Positions 8,860 to 16,393 are shown, counted from the first letter of the stretch. The stretch is 38,996 bases of DNA from Rhodopseudomonas sp. AAP120 (GCF_001295845.1 NZ_LJIC01000120.1:1-38996); one strand, 5' to 3'. Notes: a model not told the origin generated them from the letters alone. Numbers and translations: made by a program.

Positions 8860-9304
8860 ATTAAACCTCATTTACTGACGCAACTCGATTTAAAATCGTT
8901 TAATTGCATGGAACCGGCGAGGCAACCGGCTTATTAATTTTTATGACCGTCGGGCGAATAAATTGCGGTTTAATTTTGGGGATTTTGGTGCCGAGCGGGT
9001 TGTTATGCCGGCCGGCGGAACAAGCGACGCGGCAAGCAGTCTGCCGAGACCCGAATCGCGCCTCGCATCGCCGTGGCGCTGACGCGCGCGGCGTCGTGGA
9101 AAGCCCGGACAGGCGATATTTTGAGATCGTGCGGCGAGTCGGCCGACTTGCTGCCGGCGCGGATGCGCGCTTGAGCTGCGCCCTGCTACGTCCCGTAGGC
9201 CGCCAACGAACGCCGTCGTATATTCAGGAGAGCGGCAAGCTCGAATATGGGCTGCGATTTATTTACGTGATCGACTTTTAAATGCGACGAGAATCAAGCG
9301 AGAT
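8860..9304. other. Intergenic region upstream of the autotransporter pair
   Basis: No convincing gene was found. 8875-8985 is distinctly AT-rich for this genome and contains the near-palindrome CGATTTAAAATCG at 8886-8898, a plausible promoter/operator zone for the autotransporters. An open frame on the plus strand (8904-9281) has no recognisable family, ribosome site or codon pattern. 9000-9300 shows nothing further. Confidence 0.5.
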
Positions 9305-9619
9305 TTATTCAGCGGCGTGCTTCAAAATCGCCTTCAGCAGCCCGGGAAAACGCAAGTTGATGTCGGACTCGCGCACGACGTTGCGATTCTCGACGCCCTT
9401 CTTGGTGGTCTGGATCAGACCGGCCTCGCGCAGAATGCGGAAGTGATTGGACAGCGTCGATTTCGGGATCTCGGGACACGGCGCAGCGGCCGTGCACGAC
9501 ATGCATTCGCCTTCCTGCAGCAGCGCCTTGACGATCCGCAGCCGCATCGGATCGCTCAGCGCGGCAAGCACCCCGGTGAGGGTGATATCGTCGCGAGCGG
9601 GATGAACGAACTGAACCAT
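9305..9619 (-). CDS. ArsR/SmtB-family winged-helix repressor
   Basis: This 104-residue regulator has the core LAALSDPMRLRIVKALLQ, recognition helix KSTLSNHFRILREAGLIQT and wing TKKGVENRNVVR, the ArsR pattern, usually a dimeric repressor. Cysteines in GECMSCTAAAPCPE (C-x2-C-x5-C, about residues 39-48) precede the recognition helix, near where several members sense metals or oxidation; whether they bind anything is unknown. It is divergent from an SDR gene with a shared 92-base interval containing an inverted repeat. Its -10 box lies so close to the ATG that the transcript is probably leaderless. The likely arrangement is an autoregulated repressor controlling the SDR gene. Confidence 0.9.
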   Translation of the reverse strand: MVQFVHPARDDITLTGVLAALSDPMRLRIVKALLQEGECMSCTAAAPCPEIPKSTLSNHFRILREAGLIQTTKKGVENRNVVRESDINLRFPGLLKAILKHAAE

Positions 9620-9625
9620 GACAAA

Positions 9626-9654
9626 AATATAGGCGGCCCCTTGACCTCGTTCAA
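9626..9654 (-). promoter_or_regulatory. Sigma-70-type promoter of the arsR gene, probably leaderless
   Basis: On the minus strand TTGAAC (9654-9649) and TATATT (9631-9626) are separated by exactly 17 bases. About seven bases after the -10 box lies the ATG at 9619, so the predicted start of transcription falls on or within a base or two of the start codon, and no ribosome-binding site is present. Confidence 0.6.
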
Positions 9655-9659
9655 TAGTC

Positions 9660-9686
9660 CCATATTTCCGAACTACTGAAATATGG
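9660..9686. promoter_or_regulatory. Inverted repeat, candidate ArsR operator
   Basis: CCATATTTC (9660-9668) and GAAATATGG (9678-9686) form a perfect 9-bp inverted repeat around a 9-base spacer. After one mismatch it extends by AGT/ACT on the outside. It lies between the arsR promoter and the SDR start, where a divergent ArsR-family repressor would be expected to bind. Confidence 0.6.
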
Positions 9687-9711
9687 AACTCCGAACAAGG
9701 AAACGATATTC

Positions 9712-10461
9712 ATGACCGGGACTCTGCAGGGTAAGGTGGCGCTGGTGACGGGCGCATCGAAGGGCATCGGCGCCGAGATCGCGCTGAAACTGGCGGCCGA
9801 AGGAACCGCCGTCGCCGTCAATTACGCGTCGAGCAAAGCCGGAGCCGACGCTGTGGTGGCGAAGATCCAGGCTGCCGGCGGCAAGGCCGTCGCGGTTCAC
9901 GGCGATGTCTCCCATCCGGGCGATGCCACGAAACTGGTGGCCGACACCGTGCAGGCGCTGGGGCCGATCGACGTGCTGGTGAACAACGCCGGCGTCTACG
10001 AGTTCGGCGCGCTCGACGTCATCACGCCGGAGCATTTCCACCGCCAGTTCAACATCAACGTACTGGGGCTGCTGTTGGTGACACAGGAGGCGGCGCGCCA
10101 TTTCAACGATGGCGGCAGCATCGTCAACATCTCGTCCGGAGCCTCGACGCTGGCGATGCCGGGCACCGCGGTGTACGGCGCCACCAAAGCGTCGGTCGAC
10201 CTGATCACCGGCGTGCTGGCCAAGGAGCTGGCGCCGCGCAGGATCCGCGTCAACGCCGTCAACCCCGGCATGGTCGTCACCGAAGGCGTCAAGACCGCCG
10301 GCTTCCACGAAGGCGAGATGCGCAAGCAGATCGAAGCCATCACCCCGCTCAGCCGAGTCGGCGAGGCCGACGAGATCGCCGCCGTCGTGGCGTTCCTCGC
10401 CAGTGACGGCGCCTCCTACGTCACCGGCGAAACGCTGCACGTCACCGGTGGATTGAAGTGA
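9712..10461 (+). CDS. Short-chain dehydrogenase/reductase (FabG-like)
   Basis: This 249-residue classical SDR has the NAD(P)-binding loop TGASKGIG (about 14-21), the NNAG motif (about 89-92), the catalytic Ser in NISSGAS and Tyr/Lys in YGATK, and the C-terminal substrate-loop region NPGMVVTEG. Members reduce carbonyls or oxidise alcohols with NAD(P)H in the cytoplasm; the best general resemblance is to 3-oxoacyl-ACP-reductase-like SDRs. The context (single gene under a divergent ArsR repressor) points to an inducible detoxification or catabolic reductase rather than fatty-acid synthesis. AAGGA lies about ten bases before the ATG. Substrate cannot be read from the sequence. Confidence 0.9.
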   Translation: MTGTLQGKVALVTGASKGIGAEIALKLAAEGTAVAVNYASSKAGADAVVAKIQAAGGKAVAVHGDVSHPGDATKLVADTVQALGPIDVLVNNAGVYEFGALDVITPEHFHRQFNINVLGLLLVTQEAARHFNDGGSIVNISSGASTLAMPGTAVYGATKASVDLITGVLAKELAPRRIRVNAVNPGMVVTEGVKTAGFHEGEMRKQIEAITPLSRVGEADEIAAVVAFLASDGASYVTGETLHVTGGLK

Positions 10462-10551
10462 CCGCGCTCCAAAACCGGCTCGGGGTGACGGCATCGGCCT
10501 CTCCTCGGCCTGTCGCGAGCTGATCGTCGCGTCCCGTGGGCGATCGCCGAC

Positions 10552-10580
10552 CGCGGTCTGCGCTGCACGCGCAGACCGCG
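10552..10580 (+). terminator. Candidate terminator hairpin after the SDR gene
   Basis: A perfect 11-bp stem (CGCGGTCTGCG at 10552-10562, CGCAGACCGCG at 10570-10580) with a 7-base loop is followed by a pyrimidine-rich stretch (CCTCCCTTCCTTCCCTTG). It lies 90 bases after the SDR stop. Confidence 0.6.
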
Positions 10581-10866
10581 CCTCCCTTCCTTCCCTTGTC
10601 ATCTCGTGGGATGCAGCACGGCCCTCGCTGGCGGCTCTGCGAGTTCAAGGCACGCTGATGCACGGCGCGGCGGGCCGATCCGACGCGGGGCGCAGGGTGC
10701 GGCCTCTGCGGTTCCCCGCGCGAGCGTCCATCTGCGTACACACTAAATCAATACGCGAAGTCATTGCCGCCTTCCCGCCATGGTTCCTTCACCGGCAATT
10801 CATTCCTGGCCGACCAAGGTCGAGCAGGTCGTTCGACCTGGATCAGCATCAGTTTGGAGAACGCTT
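10581..10866. other. Gene-free interval upstream of the small secreted protein
   Basis: No gene is supported here. The open frames that cross it lack ribosome sites and family resemblance. The stretch must contain the promoter of the small secreted-protein gene, but I could not settle on a -35/-10 pair. GGAGA at 10856-10860 is the ribosome-binding site for the ATG at 10867. Confidence 0.4.
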
Positions 10867-11118
10867 ATGAAGAAAATTGCTTTGGGAGTGGCCGCCGCCC
10901 TCGCGCTCGGTTTCACCGCCTTCGCGGGGCCCGCCTCTGCAGCGCCCGCCGCGCCGGCGAACAGCAGCATCGTCAAGCCGATGACCGACGTCTCCGCGCA
11001 GCGCTATGTCGAACGACGCCGCGTAATCCGTCGTGGCCCGCACTGCACCGTGCGAAAGGTCGTCACGCGTGGTCCGCACGGTCACCGCGTGGTCCGCACG
11101 TCGCGCGTCTGCCGCTAA
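10867..11118 (+). CDS. Small secreted arginine-rich protein of unknown function
   Basis: This is an 83-residue protein. MKKIALGVAAALALGFTAFA followed by GPASAAP is a clear Sec signal peptide, cleaved probably at ASA-AP (about residue 25). The mature part of about 58 residues is strongly basic (RRRVIRRGPH, RGPHGHRVVR) with cysteines in PHCTVRK and SRVCR that could pair. The start at 10867 is fixed by GGAGA six bases upstream and by the signal peptide; the same frame is open further upstream but without such features. Small exported basic proteins of this kind are common in Bradyrhizobium relatives and have no assigned role. A hairpin follows at 11145-11170. Confidence 0.75.
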   Translation: MKKIALGVAAALALGFTAFAGPASAAPAAPANSSIVKPMTDVSAQRYVERRRVIRRGPHCTVRKVVTRGPHGHRVVRTSRVCR

Positions 11119-11144
11119 CCTAGCGGCGCGATCCGAAAAAATTC

Positions 11145-11170
11145 GGAGCGGATCCGAAAGGGTCCGCTCC
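11145..11170. terminator. Hairpin between convergent small genes, possibly bidirectional
   Basis: GGAGCGGATCC (11145-11155) pairs with GGTCCGCTCC (11161-11170) apart from one bulged T, leaving a 5-base loop. It lies between the ends of the plus-strand gene (11118) and the minus-strand gene (11191). A short T-rich stretch (CTTTC) follows on the plus side. Confidence 0.6.
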
Positions 11171-11190
11171 GGCTTTCATCGGGCGCCAGA

Positions 11191-11532
11191 CTACCAGCGC
11201 TCGAAGCTGCGGCGATCCCAGCCGTCGTCGTCACCGGAACGGTCCGCCGGCTGCTGTTGCGGCGCCTGGCGCCGCACGGTGCGCATCGACGACCGTTCCC
11301 GATCCTGGGGTGGATTGAACACGACGTAGCAGGCCGGGCTCAGACGCGGCCCCGCCTCGCGCAGGCAACTCTCGATCCGGGACGCATCGGGAATGAACTG
11401 GCCACACAGCCGGAATGCGTCCGGCGTGCAGGCCTCGCGTTGTGCCTCGGTGCCGCGCTGCTGGGCGAGCGCCCCGCCGCCGCCGAGCAACGTCGCCAAC
11501 GCCAGGACGCCAGAGAAAGTTCGTGAGCGCAT
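11191..11532 (-). CDS. Secreted protein with cysteine-rich repeat, unknown function
   Basis: This is a 113-residue protein. The ATG at 11532 is chosen because GGAGG stands seven bases upstream and the product then starts MRSRTFSGVLALATLLGGGG, a Sec signal peptide ending near ALAQQ. The mature part holds the pattern CTPDAFRLCGQFIPD then RIESCLREAGPRLSPAC, i.e. C-x7-C-x11-C with a final Cys. This resembles the cysteine-rich repeat first described in Golgi GLG1/CFR proteins and found in many short periplasmic proteins of Bradyrhizobium relatives. The tail is Gln/Arg/Asp-rich and probably disordered. Function unknown. It is convergent with the arginine-rich small protein. Confidence 0.75.
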   Translation of the reverse strand: MRSRTFSGVLALATLLGGGGALAQQRGTEAQREACTPDAFRLCGQFIPDASRIESCLREAGPRLSPACYVVFNPPQDRERSSMRTVRRQAPQQQPADRSGDDDGWDRRSFERW

Positions 11533-11695
11533 CGTCGATCCTCCGATAAGACCGACCAATCGTTCGAGGCCGAAAATGGTTCCGGCATCGAGTGCTCACA
11601 TTGTGAAAAGCTGGTGTGCACTTATCGTGGAGAGATCAGTGCGCGGCAGAGCTTGGCGCAGCCTGCGCCACGAGGCGGCTGCAACCGCCCTCGCC

Positions 11696-12904
11696 TCACG
11701 TCATGCTGGCGACGACGACGAGACGCTTGACCTCGCCCCGCTTGAACGCCTGCAGGAAGGCGTTGTAGTCCCGGAACGAGACGCAGCCGTTGGAGTCGCC
11801 GCGCGGGCCGAGCATGAAGCTGTGCGCGAGCAGTCCGGTGCGGCCGTGGATCATGTCCTCGCCGCCGACCGGGGTGAGGCGGATCGCGGCGACACCGTGG
11901 AACAGCGCTTCTCGCATTTTGAGGTCGTAGATGTGCGGCGGCGTCGCGCCCTGCATCTTGACGTGGACATTGCGCGGATCGTCCATCCGCGCCCCAAGTC
12001 CCGAATGCGCCTCAAGCTTAGTCCCGTCCGGCATGTACACGGTCTTGGCGGTGATGTCGTAGACTGCGGTGTAGCGGTCATCATCGGACGGGGTGAAGGC
12101 AGGATCGCGCGGTTCGCCCGTCGAGGTTACGCCGGCATCGGCTGACGCATAGGCGAGCGCGGGAGCATCGGGCTTGCCGAACAGCTTCTCGAAGAAGCTC
12201 GACTTGCTTTCCGACTTCTGCGCCATCAGCACGGCCTTGGCGCGGGCCACCAGGGCTTCCTGGCTGAACGGATTGCGGGTGGGTCCGGGCGCCACGCGGG
12301 CGGTGGCTTTGCGCTCCGGCGGCATCGGCACCGCCATCGCCAGTTTGACCGGTTGCGGCGGCGGAGCGACGGCCACGGCTGCCTTGCCGGCTTCCGGCTT
12401 TACGCCCTCGGGGTCGGCTGCCTCGGCCGGATTATTTTGCACCGGCTTGAACCTGTCGGGCTCGAACCCGAACGAATAATTGGCATCGAGCAGCGCGTAA
12501 TAGCGGTGGCCGGATTTGGTCTGCGGCGGCGCGGCGTTCGCGGCCTGCACGCTGGAGGTGACCGGGACGTCGCCGGCATCGGCGGAAGCGACCTGGACGA
12601 CTCCCTGTTTGGCCATCGCGGCTTTGAGGGCCAGATGGGACATCAGGCTCGGCGCAGCGGAGGCTGCGGCAGCGAGCGGCTCGAAGCGCGCGGCGAAATC
12701 CGATTGCGCGACACGGGTGGCCGTCTCATCGCCCCATGTGCCAACGGCGGGGTAGATGCTCGCGCCGACCGTATTGGCATAAACGGTCCAGACGCAGCCG
12801 ATCACCGGCAGCGCGACGGCGATCGCGCCGAGCGATTTACGAAAACCCATAGAGCGGGCCCCACGATGGTTGGGCAGATTACGCGCCCTCGAACCGACAG
12901 TCAT
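11696..12904 (-). CDS. DUF2778/Tlde1-like L,D-transpeptidase-family envelope protein
   Basis: This is a 402-residue protein. A signal-anchor (about residues 25-45, AVALPVIGCVWTVYAN) leads into a long Ala/Pro-rich low-complexity stem (about 60-260). A C-terminal domain (about 275-402) follows, containing YTAVYDITAKTVYMPDG, GEDMIHGRTGLLAHSFMLG and the catalytic-type SNGCVSF. The His...Ser-x-Gly-Cys arrangement is that of DUF2778, the fold of the Salmonella type VI effector Tlde1, which cuts and exchanges D-amino acids in peptidoglycan. Here it is a membrane-anchored periplasmic protein with no T6SS genes nearby, so a housekeeping cell-wall role is more likely. The upstream start at 12904 is kept; an ATG at 12850 just before the anchor is also possible, and neither has a convincing ribosome site. 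Confidence 0.82.
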   Translation of the reverse strand: MTVGSRARNLPNHRGARSMGFRKSLGAIAVALPVIGCVWTVYANTVGASIYPAVGTWGDETATRVAQSDFAARFEPLAAAASAAPSLMSHLALKAAMAKQGVVQVASADAGDVPVTSSVQAANAAPPQTKSGHRYYALLDANYSFGFEPDRFKPVQNNPAEAADPEGVKPEAGKAAVAVAPPPQPVKLAMAVPMPPERKATARVAPGPTRNPFSQEALVARAKAVLMAQKSESKSSFFEKLFGKPDAPALAYASADAGVTSTGEPRDPAFTPSDDDRYTAVYDITAKTVYMPDGTKLEAHSGLGARMDDPRNVHVKMQGATPPHIYDLKMREALFHGVAAIRLTPVGGEDMIHGRTGLLAHSFMLGPRGDSNGCVSFRDYNAFLQAFKRGEVKRLVVVASMT

Positions 12905-13250
12905 ACGCCAAGCACCCAGATATCCCCACTGGCTCTGCGGTGCTTCGGAACGATCTTACCGCACGCAGATGTGGCAGAACAGAGGAGCGCGATTAAGGCG
13001 TGTTTTAGTTAAATGCCGCTTAAGCGCTGAACGATTGGACCATGCGCCCGCATAGTTAACAGACTGCAAACGCCACACCAAAAGTCATTCTTCTTGTCCT
13101 TTCAGTCACTTAAGCGATCATCCGACTATTGCGGACACGGCTCGTCGGCGCCTGAACACCGGCCTGCAGCTGCGTGAACCGGCCGGACAGCCCGCCGGGC
13201 TGCCTCCCCAATGATGAAAAAATTTTCAGCTTGGCCGCCACGGCGCCGAC
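12905..13250. other. Intergenic region without a recognised gene
   Basis: The interval is comparatively AT-rich around 12985-13110 and should hold the promoter of the DUF2778 gene. The octamer CTTAAGCG occurs twice (about 13018 and 13108). No gene, clear hairpin or RNA was recognised. Confidence 0.4.
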
Positions 13251-13946
13251 CTAGCCGTATCCCAGCTTCGGATACCAGTCGGTGCCGCGGCCCTCGGGCG
13301 TACAGTCGAGAATCGTCCACAGCGGCATCAGGTCCGGCGCACCGCGCGAGTCCTGACCGGGATCGGCCGTCGCCGCGAACATCTCGCCGGCCCAGAAATG
13401 CCGGATCTTCCCGTCACGGCGACTGAACACGTTGAACGCCGCATCGTCGCCGCCGTCCGGCAAGACGCCGCCGTAGTCGCGGCTATAGGCGCCGTCGAGG
13501 TCGCTGAACAGCGGCAGATGCTGCCAGCCGCGCTGCCGCTTGAACGCGGTCAGCCGCCGCAATGGCGACCGGGCCACGACCGCCAGCGCGACCCGCTGGG
13601 TGATGTCCGGCACCTCGCCGTCCCAGGCGCTCAGCAGCGAGGTACACATCGGGCAAGGCTCCGCGCGTTGCGGACCGAACATGTAGCTGTAGATGACCAA
13701 TGTCGGCTTGTCGCCAAACAGCCCGGCGAAATCGGTCTGCCCACCCTCGCCCTCGAACGCATAGGCGCCCGTGACCTCGCCGCCCGGCGGCAACTGCCGG
13801 CGCAGCACGGCGACCCGTTCGATGTGGCGGCGCAGCTCGATTTCCTCGGCGAGCAGCTCGGTGCGGGCGCGGCGATAATCCACGCTCTCGTTGGGAAAGC
13901 GGGCCTGGGCGAGGCGCGCGAGTTCGGCGGCGGGCTTCAGGGTCAC
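13251..13946 (-). CDS. DUF899 thioredoxin-like family protein
   Basis: This 231-residue cytoplasmic protein matches the DUF899 family: [20 protein letters not shown], then [20 protein letters not shown] with the CxxC pair of a thioredoxin-like fold, and the C-terminal [20 protein letters not shown]. Family members are abundant in rhizobia; no reaction is established. The GTG at 13946 is preferred because GGAGG lies five bases upstream; an in-frame GTG at 14009 without a ribosome site would add 21 residues. The shorter form leaves 143 bases up to the divergent cowN start, which contain the sigma-54 promoter. Confidence 0.85.
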   Translation of the reverse strand: MTLKPAAELARLAQARFPNESVDYRRARTELLAEEIELRRHIERVAVLRRQLPPGGEVTGAYAFEGEGGQTDFAGLFGDKPTLVIYSYMFGPQRAEPCPMCTSLLSAWDGEVPDITQRVALAVVARSPLRRLTAFKRQRGWQHLPLFSDLDGAYSRDYGGVLPDGGDDAAFNVFSRRDGKIRHFWAGEMFAATADPGQDSRGAPDLMPLWTILDCTPEGRGTDWYPKLGYG

Positions 13947-14040
13947 GGCATCCTCCGGCGTGGACTGAGCATCTTCACCAGGACGATCCACGCTGGACAG
14001 ATCCGACACCGCCGCCAGAAAGAATGCCGATGCATCGCGA

Positions 14041-14056
14041 TGGCATGTCGCTTGCT
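14041..14056 (+). promoter_or_regulatory. Sigma-54 (RpoN) -24/-12 promoter of cowN
   Basis: TGGCATGTCGCTTGCT fits the sigma-54 consensus TGGCAYG-N4-TTGCW in full, with ten bases between the GG (-24) and GC (-12) elements. Transcription should start near 14067, giving a leader of about 23 bases to the ATG at 14090. No TGT-N10-ACA NifA site was found in 13947-14040, so the activator is not identified by sequence. Confidence 0.8.
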
Positions 14057-14089
14057 TCGAGGGCCGGCTATCGACTTTTGGAGTTTGGA

Positions 14090-14368
14090 ATGTCGGATTC
14101 GTTCGATCGCTACGTCAGCTTCAAGAATTGCAATTGGGAGGTTCGATCAGAACGCGTGATGGCGCGATTGCAGACGCATATCGACGCCGCGGACAATCCC
14201 TTCTGGGCCTACTTTGCGCAGAAGCGCACCGAGCTGCGCGACAAGCAGGGACTCGACGATCTGCGCGTGCTGCACAACTATCTGCCGACGCTGCGCGAGC
14301 TGCTCGAAGACAACGGCGATCTCGAAACGCTGGCGATGCTGGAAGAGCTGGAAATGCACCTGATGTAG
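14090..14368 (+). CDS. cowN: CowN, protein sustaining N2 fixation in the presence of CO
   Basis: This is a 92-residue cytoplasmic protein. [11 protein letters not shown] at the start, [11 protein letters not shown] in the middle and [20 protein letters not shown] at the end correspond to the CowN family in order and in length. CowN protects molybdenum nitrogenase from carbon monoxide; it was defined in Rhodospirillum rubrum and Rhodobacter capsulatus. The ATG at 14090 is fixed by GGAG six bases upstream and by family start sites; upstream in-frame ATGs would precede the predicted transcription start. A sigma-54 promoter just upstream agrees with nitrogen-fixation control. No nif gene lies in the window, so it is an outlying nif-regulon member. 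The family assignment is from memory of conserved segments. Confidence 0.85.
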   Translation: MSDSFDRYVSFKNCNWEVRSERVMARLQTHIDAADNPFWAYFAQKRTELRDKQGLDDLRVLHNYLPTLRELLEDNGDLETLAMLEELEMHLM

Positions 14369-14377
14369 CTGGCTCGT

Positions 14378-16087
14378 TCAGAGCTCGCTGCGACCCGCCG
14401 CGGTGAGAAAATCGAAATCGCAGCCTTCATCCGCCTGCAGGATCGTGTCGTGGAACAGCTGCGCGTAGCCGCGCGCTGGCCGCACCACGGCGGACGACGG
14501 CAACGCCGCACGGCGCCGCGTCAGTTCGGCGTCGTCGACGAGCAGATCAATGCGCCGCGCAGCAACGTCCAGGGTGATGCGGTCTCCGTTTTCAATCAAC
14601 GCCAGCGGCCCGCCGTCGGCGCTCTCCGGGGTGATGTGCAGCACGATGGTCCCGAACGCCGTGCCGCTCATCCGCGCATCCGATATGCGCACCATGTCCT
14701 TGACCCCTGCCCGCGCCAGCTTCAGCGGGATCGGCAGATAGCCGGCTTCCGGCATCCCGGGCGCGCCCTTTGGCCCGGCATTGCGCAGTACCAGCACGTC
14801 GTCGGCACTGACGTCGAGATCGGGATGGTCGATGCGCAGCGTCATGTCCTCGACCGAGTCGAACACCACCGCGCGGCCGGTGTGCTGCATCAGCTGCGGC
14901 GACGCCGCGGCATGTTTGATCACCGCCCCCCGCGGCGCGAGATTGCCGGTGAGGAAGGCGATGCCACCTTCGCGACGGATCGGATTGTCGCGGGAGCGGA
15001 TCACATCCTGCCCCGGCACGTGCTCGGCCTTCGCCACGACTTCGCGCAGTGTCGCGCCGGTGACGGTCGTCGCATCGAGGTCGATCAGTTCTCCAAGCTG
15101 CGCCATCAGCTTTGGTACGCCGCCGGCGTGGTGGAAATGCTCCATGTAGTGCGCGCCGGACGGCTTCAGATCGACCAGTACCGGCACCTCTCGGCCGATG
15201 CTGTCGAACACATCAAGATCAATTCGGTGCGGCACGCGACCGGCGATCGCGGTGAGATGGATCAGGCCGTTGGTCGAGCCGCCGATTGCTTGCAGCACCA
15301 CCTGTGCATTGCGGAACGCGGCGGGCGTCAGCAGGTCGCTCGGCTTCGGCCCTTTCGCCTTGGCCATCGCGGCGGCGACGCGGCCGCTCTCCTCGGCGGA
15401 GCGAAACCGTTCGGCATGCGGCGCCGGGATCGTCGCGCTCATCGGCAGTGACAGCCCCATCGCCTCGGTGATGCACGCCATCGTCGAAGCGGTGCCCATC
15501 ACCATGCAGGTGCCGACCGACGGCGCCAGCCGGCCGTTGACGGCTTCGATTTCCACCTCGTCCATCTCGCCGGCGCGGTGCTTTGCCCACAGCCGCCGGC
15601 AGTCGGTGCAGGCGCCGAGCACTTCGCCCTTGTGATGGCCGACGACCATCGGCCCGACCGGGATCACTACCGTGGGCAGATCCGCCGACACCGCCGCCAT
15701 GATCTGCGCCGGCAGCGTCTTGTCGCAGCCGCCGATCACCACCACCGCGTCCATCGGCTGGGCGCGGATCATCTCCTCGGTGTCCATCGCCATCAGATTG
15801 CGCAGATACATCGAGGTCGGATGCGCGAAGCTCTCGGCGATCGAGATGGTCGGAAACACCATCGGCATCGCGCCGGCCAGCATCACGCCGCGCTTCACCG
15901 CCTCGATGATCTGCGGAACGTTGCCGTGGCAGGGATTGTAGTCGCTATGGGTGTTAGTGATGCCGACGATCGGACGATTCAGCGCGTCGTCCGAATAGCC
16001 CATCGCCTTGATGAAGGCTTTGCGCAGGAACAGCGAGAAGCCCGCGTCGCCGTACGAAGTCAGCCCCTTGCGCAGTCCGTCCGCCAT
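14378..16087 (-). CDS. IlvD/Edd-family dehydratase
   Basis: This is a 569-residue cytoplasmic enzyme. Family marks are the Fe-S ligand regions IGGCDKTLPAQIMAA (about 120), LGACTDCRRLW (about 180) and SVGTCMVMGTASTM (about 210), AIGGSTNGLIHLTAIA (about 285), and the C-terminal SDARMSGTAFGTIVLHITPE. These enzymes remove water from 2,3-dihydroxy acids: dihydroxyisovalerate in branched-chain amino-acid synthesis (IlvD), or sugar acids such as arabinonate/xylonate. CDK and SDARMSGT favour the sugar-acid-type branch over core IlvD, and the isolated setting next to an aldehyde dehydrogenase does not suggest ilv biosynthesis. The substrate is left open. It is convergent with cowN (9 bases between stops). 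Confidence 0.85.
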   Translation of the reverse strand: MADGLRKGLTSYGDAGFSLFLRKAFIKAMGYSDDALNRPIVGITNTHSDYNPCHGNVPQIIEAVKRGVMLAGAMPMVFPTISIAESFAHPTSMYLRNLMAMDTEEMIRAQPMDAVVVIGGCDKTLPAQIMAAVSADLPTVVIPVGPMVVGHHKGEVLGACTDCRRLWAKHRAGEMDEVEIEAVNGRLAPSVGTCMVMGTASTMACITEAMGLSLPMSATIPAPHAERFRSAEESGRVAAAMAKAKGPKPSDLLTPAAFRNAQVVLQAIGGSTNGLIHLTAIAGRVPHRIDLDVFDSIGREVPVLVDLKPSGAHYMEHFHHAGGVPKLMAQLGELIDLDATTVTGATLREVVAKAEHVPGQDVIRSRDNPIRREGGIAFLTGNLAPRGAVIKHAAASPQLMQHTGRAVVFDSVEDMTLRIDHPDLDVSADDVLVLRNAGPKGAPGMPEAGYLPIPLKLARAGVKDMVRISDARMSGTAFGTIVLHITPESADGGPLALIENGDRITLDVAARRIDLLVDDAELTRRRAALPSSAVVRPARGYAQLFHDTILQADEGCDFDFLTAAGRSEL

Positions 16088-16158
16088 GTCCCATCCCGCT
16101 GCCGTTTCGCGGCAATTGAGGGGTGGCGGAAGCCGATGTCAATCTTGGGGGGGGGCGG

Positions 16159-16263
16159 TCAAGTGATGATCTTGGCAACCAGCAGAGCGACGAGAATCGC
16201 GAGGCCGCTGAGGCCGATGGTGAGGAACTGTCGGCGATGCGCGTCAGGAATCAGTGTGTTCAT
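16159..16263 (-). CDS. Small single-span membrane peptide (34 residues)
   Basis: This frame is too short for ordinary gene finders. It reads MNTLIPDAHRRQFLTIGLSG and then a hydrophobic run (LAILVALLVAKIIT) to TGA. AAGGA lies four bases before the ATG. The basic HRRQF before a hydrophobic helix of about 20 residues gives an N-in single-span topology. It lies upstream of the dehydratase gene on the same strand (72 bases between). No family is recognised. The translation start signal and topology support it, but a short frame can arise by chance. Confidence 0.5.
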   Translation of the reverse strand: MNTLIPDAHRRQFLTIGLSGLAILVALLVAKIIT

Positions 16264-16393
16264 GGCGTCCTTCGCTGTCGGTCGACGACTCAATCGTCAC
16301 CAGCCGCGGCAGTAAATGCAGCTTTAACGACGACGTGATGACCCAGCTACTCGGACCATTACCGGAATCGGGAACGGTCCCCGGACAAGCAAA

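Noticed and set aside
8904-9281. A 125-residue frame in the gap between autotransporter and arsR
   Set aside because: No ribosome site, no family resemblance and atypical composition; the region reads better as promoter and spacer DNA.
13947-14040. NifA upstream activator site (TGT-N10-ACA) for cowN
   Set aside because: No TGT occurs on the plus strand in this interval, so the motif cannot be present there; only the sigma-54 core promoter is supported.
14378-16087. Naming the dehydratase ilvD (branched-chain amino-acid biosynthesis)
   Set aside because: Motif variants and isolated context do not support the biosynthetic enzyme specifically; the general IlvD/Edd family call is as far as the sequence goes.
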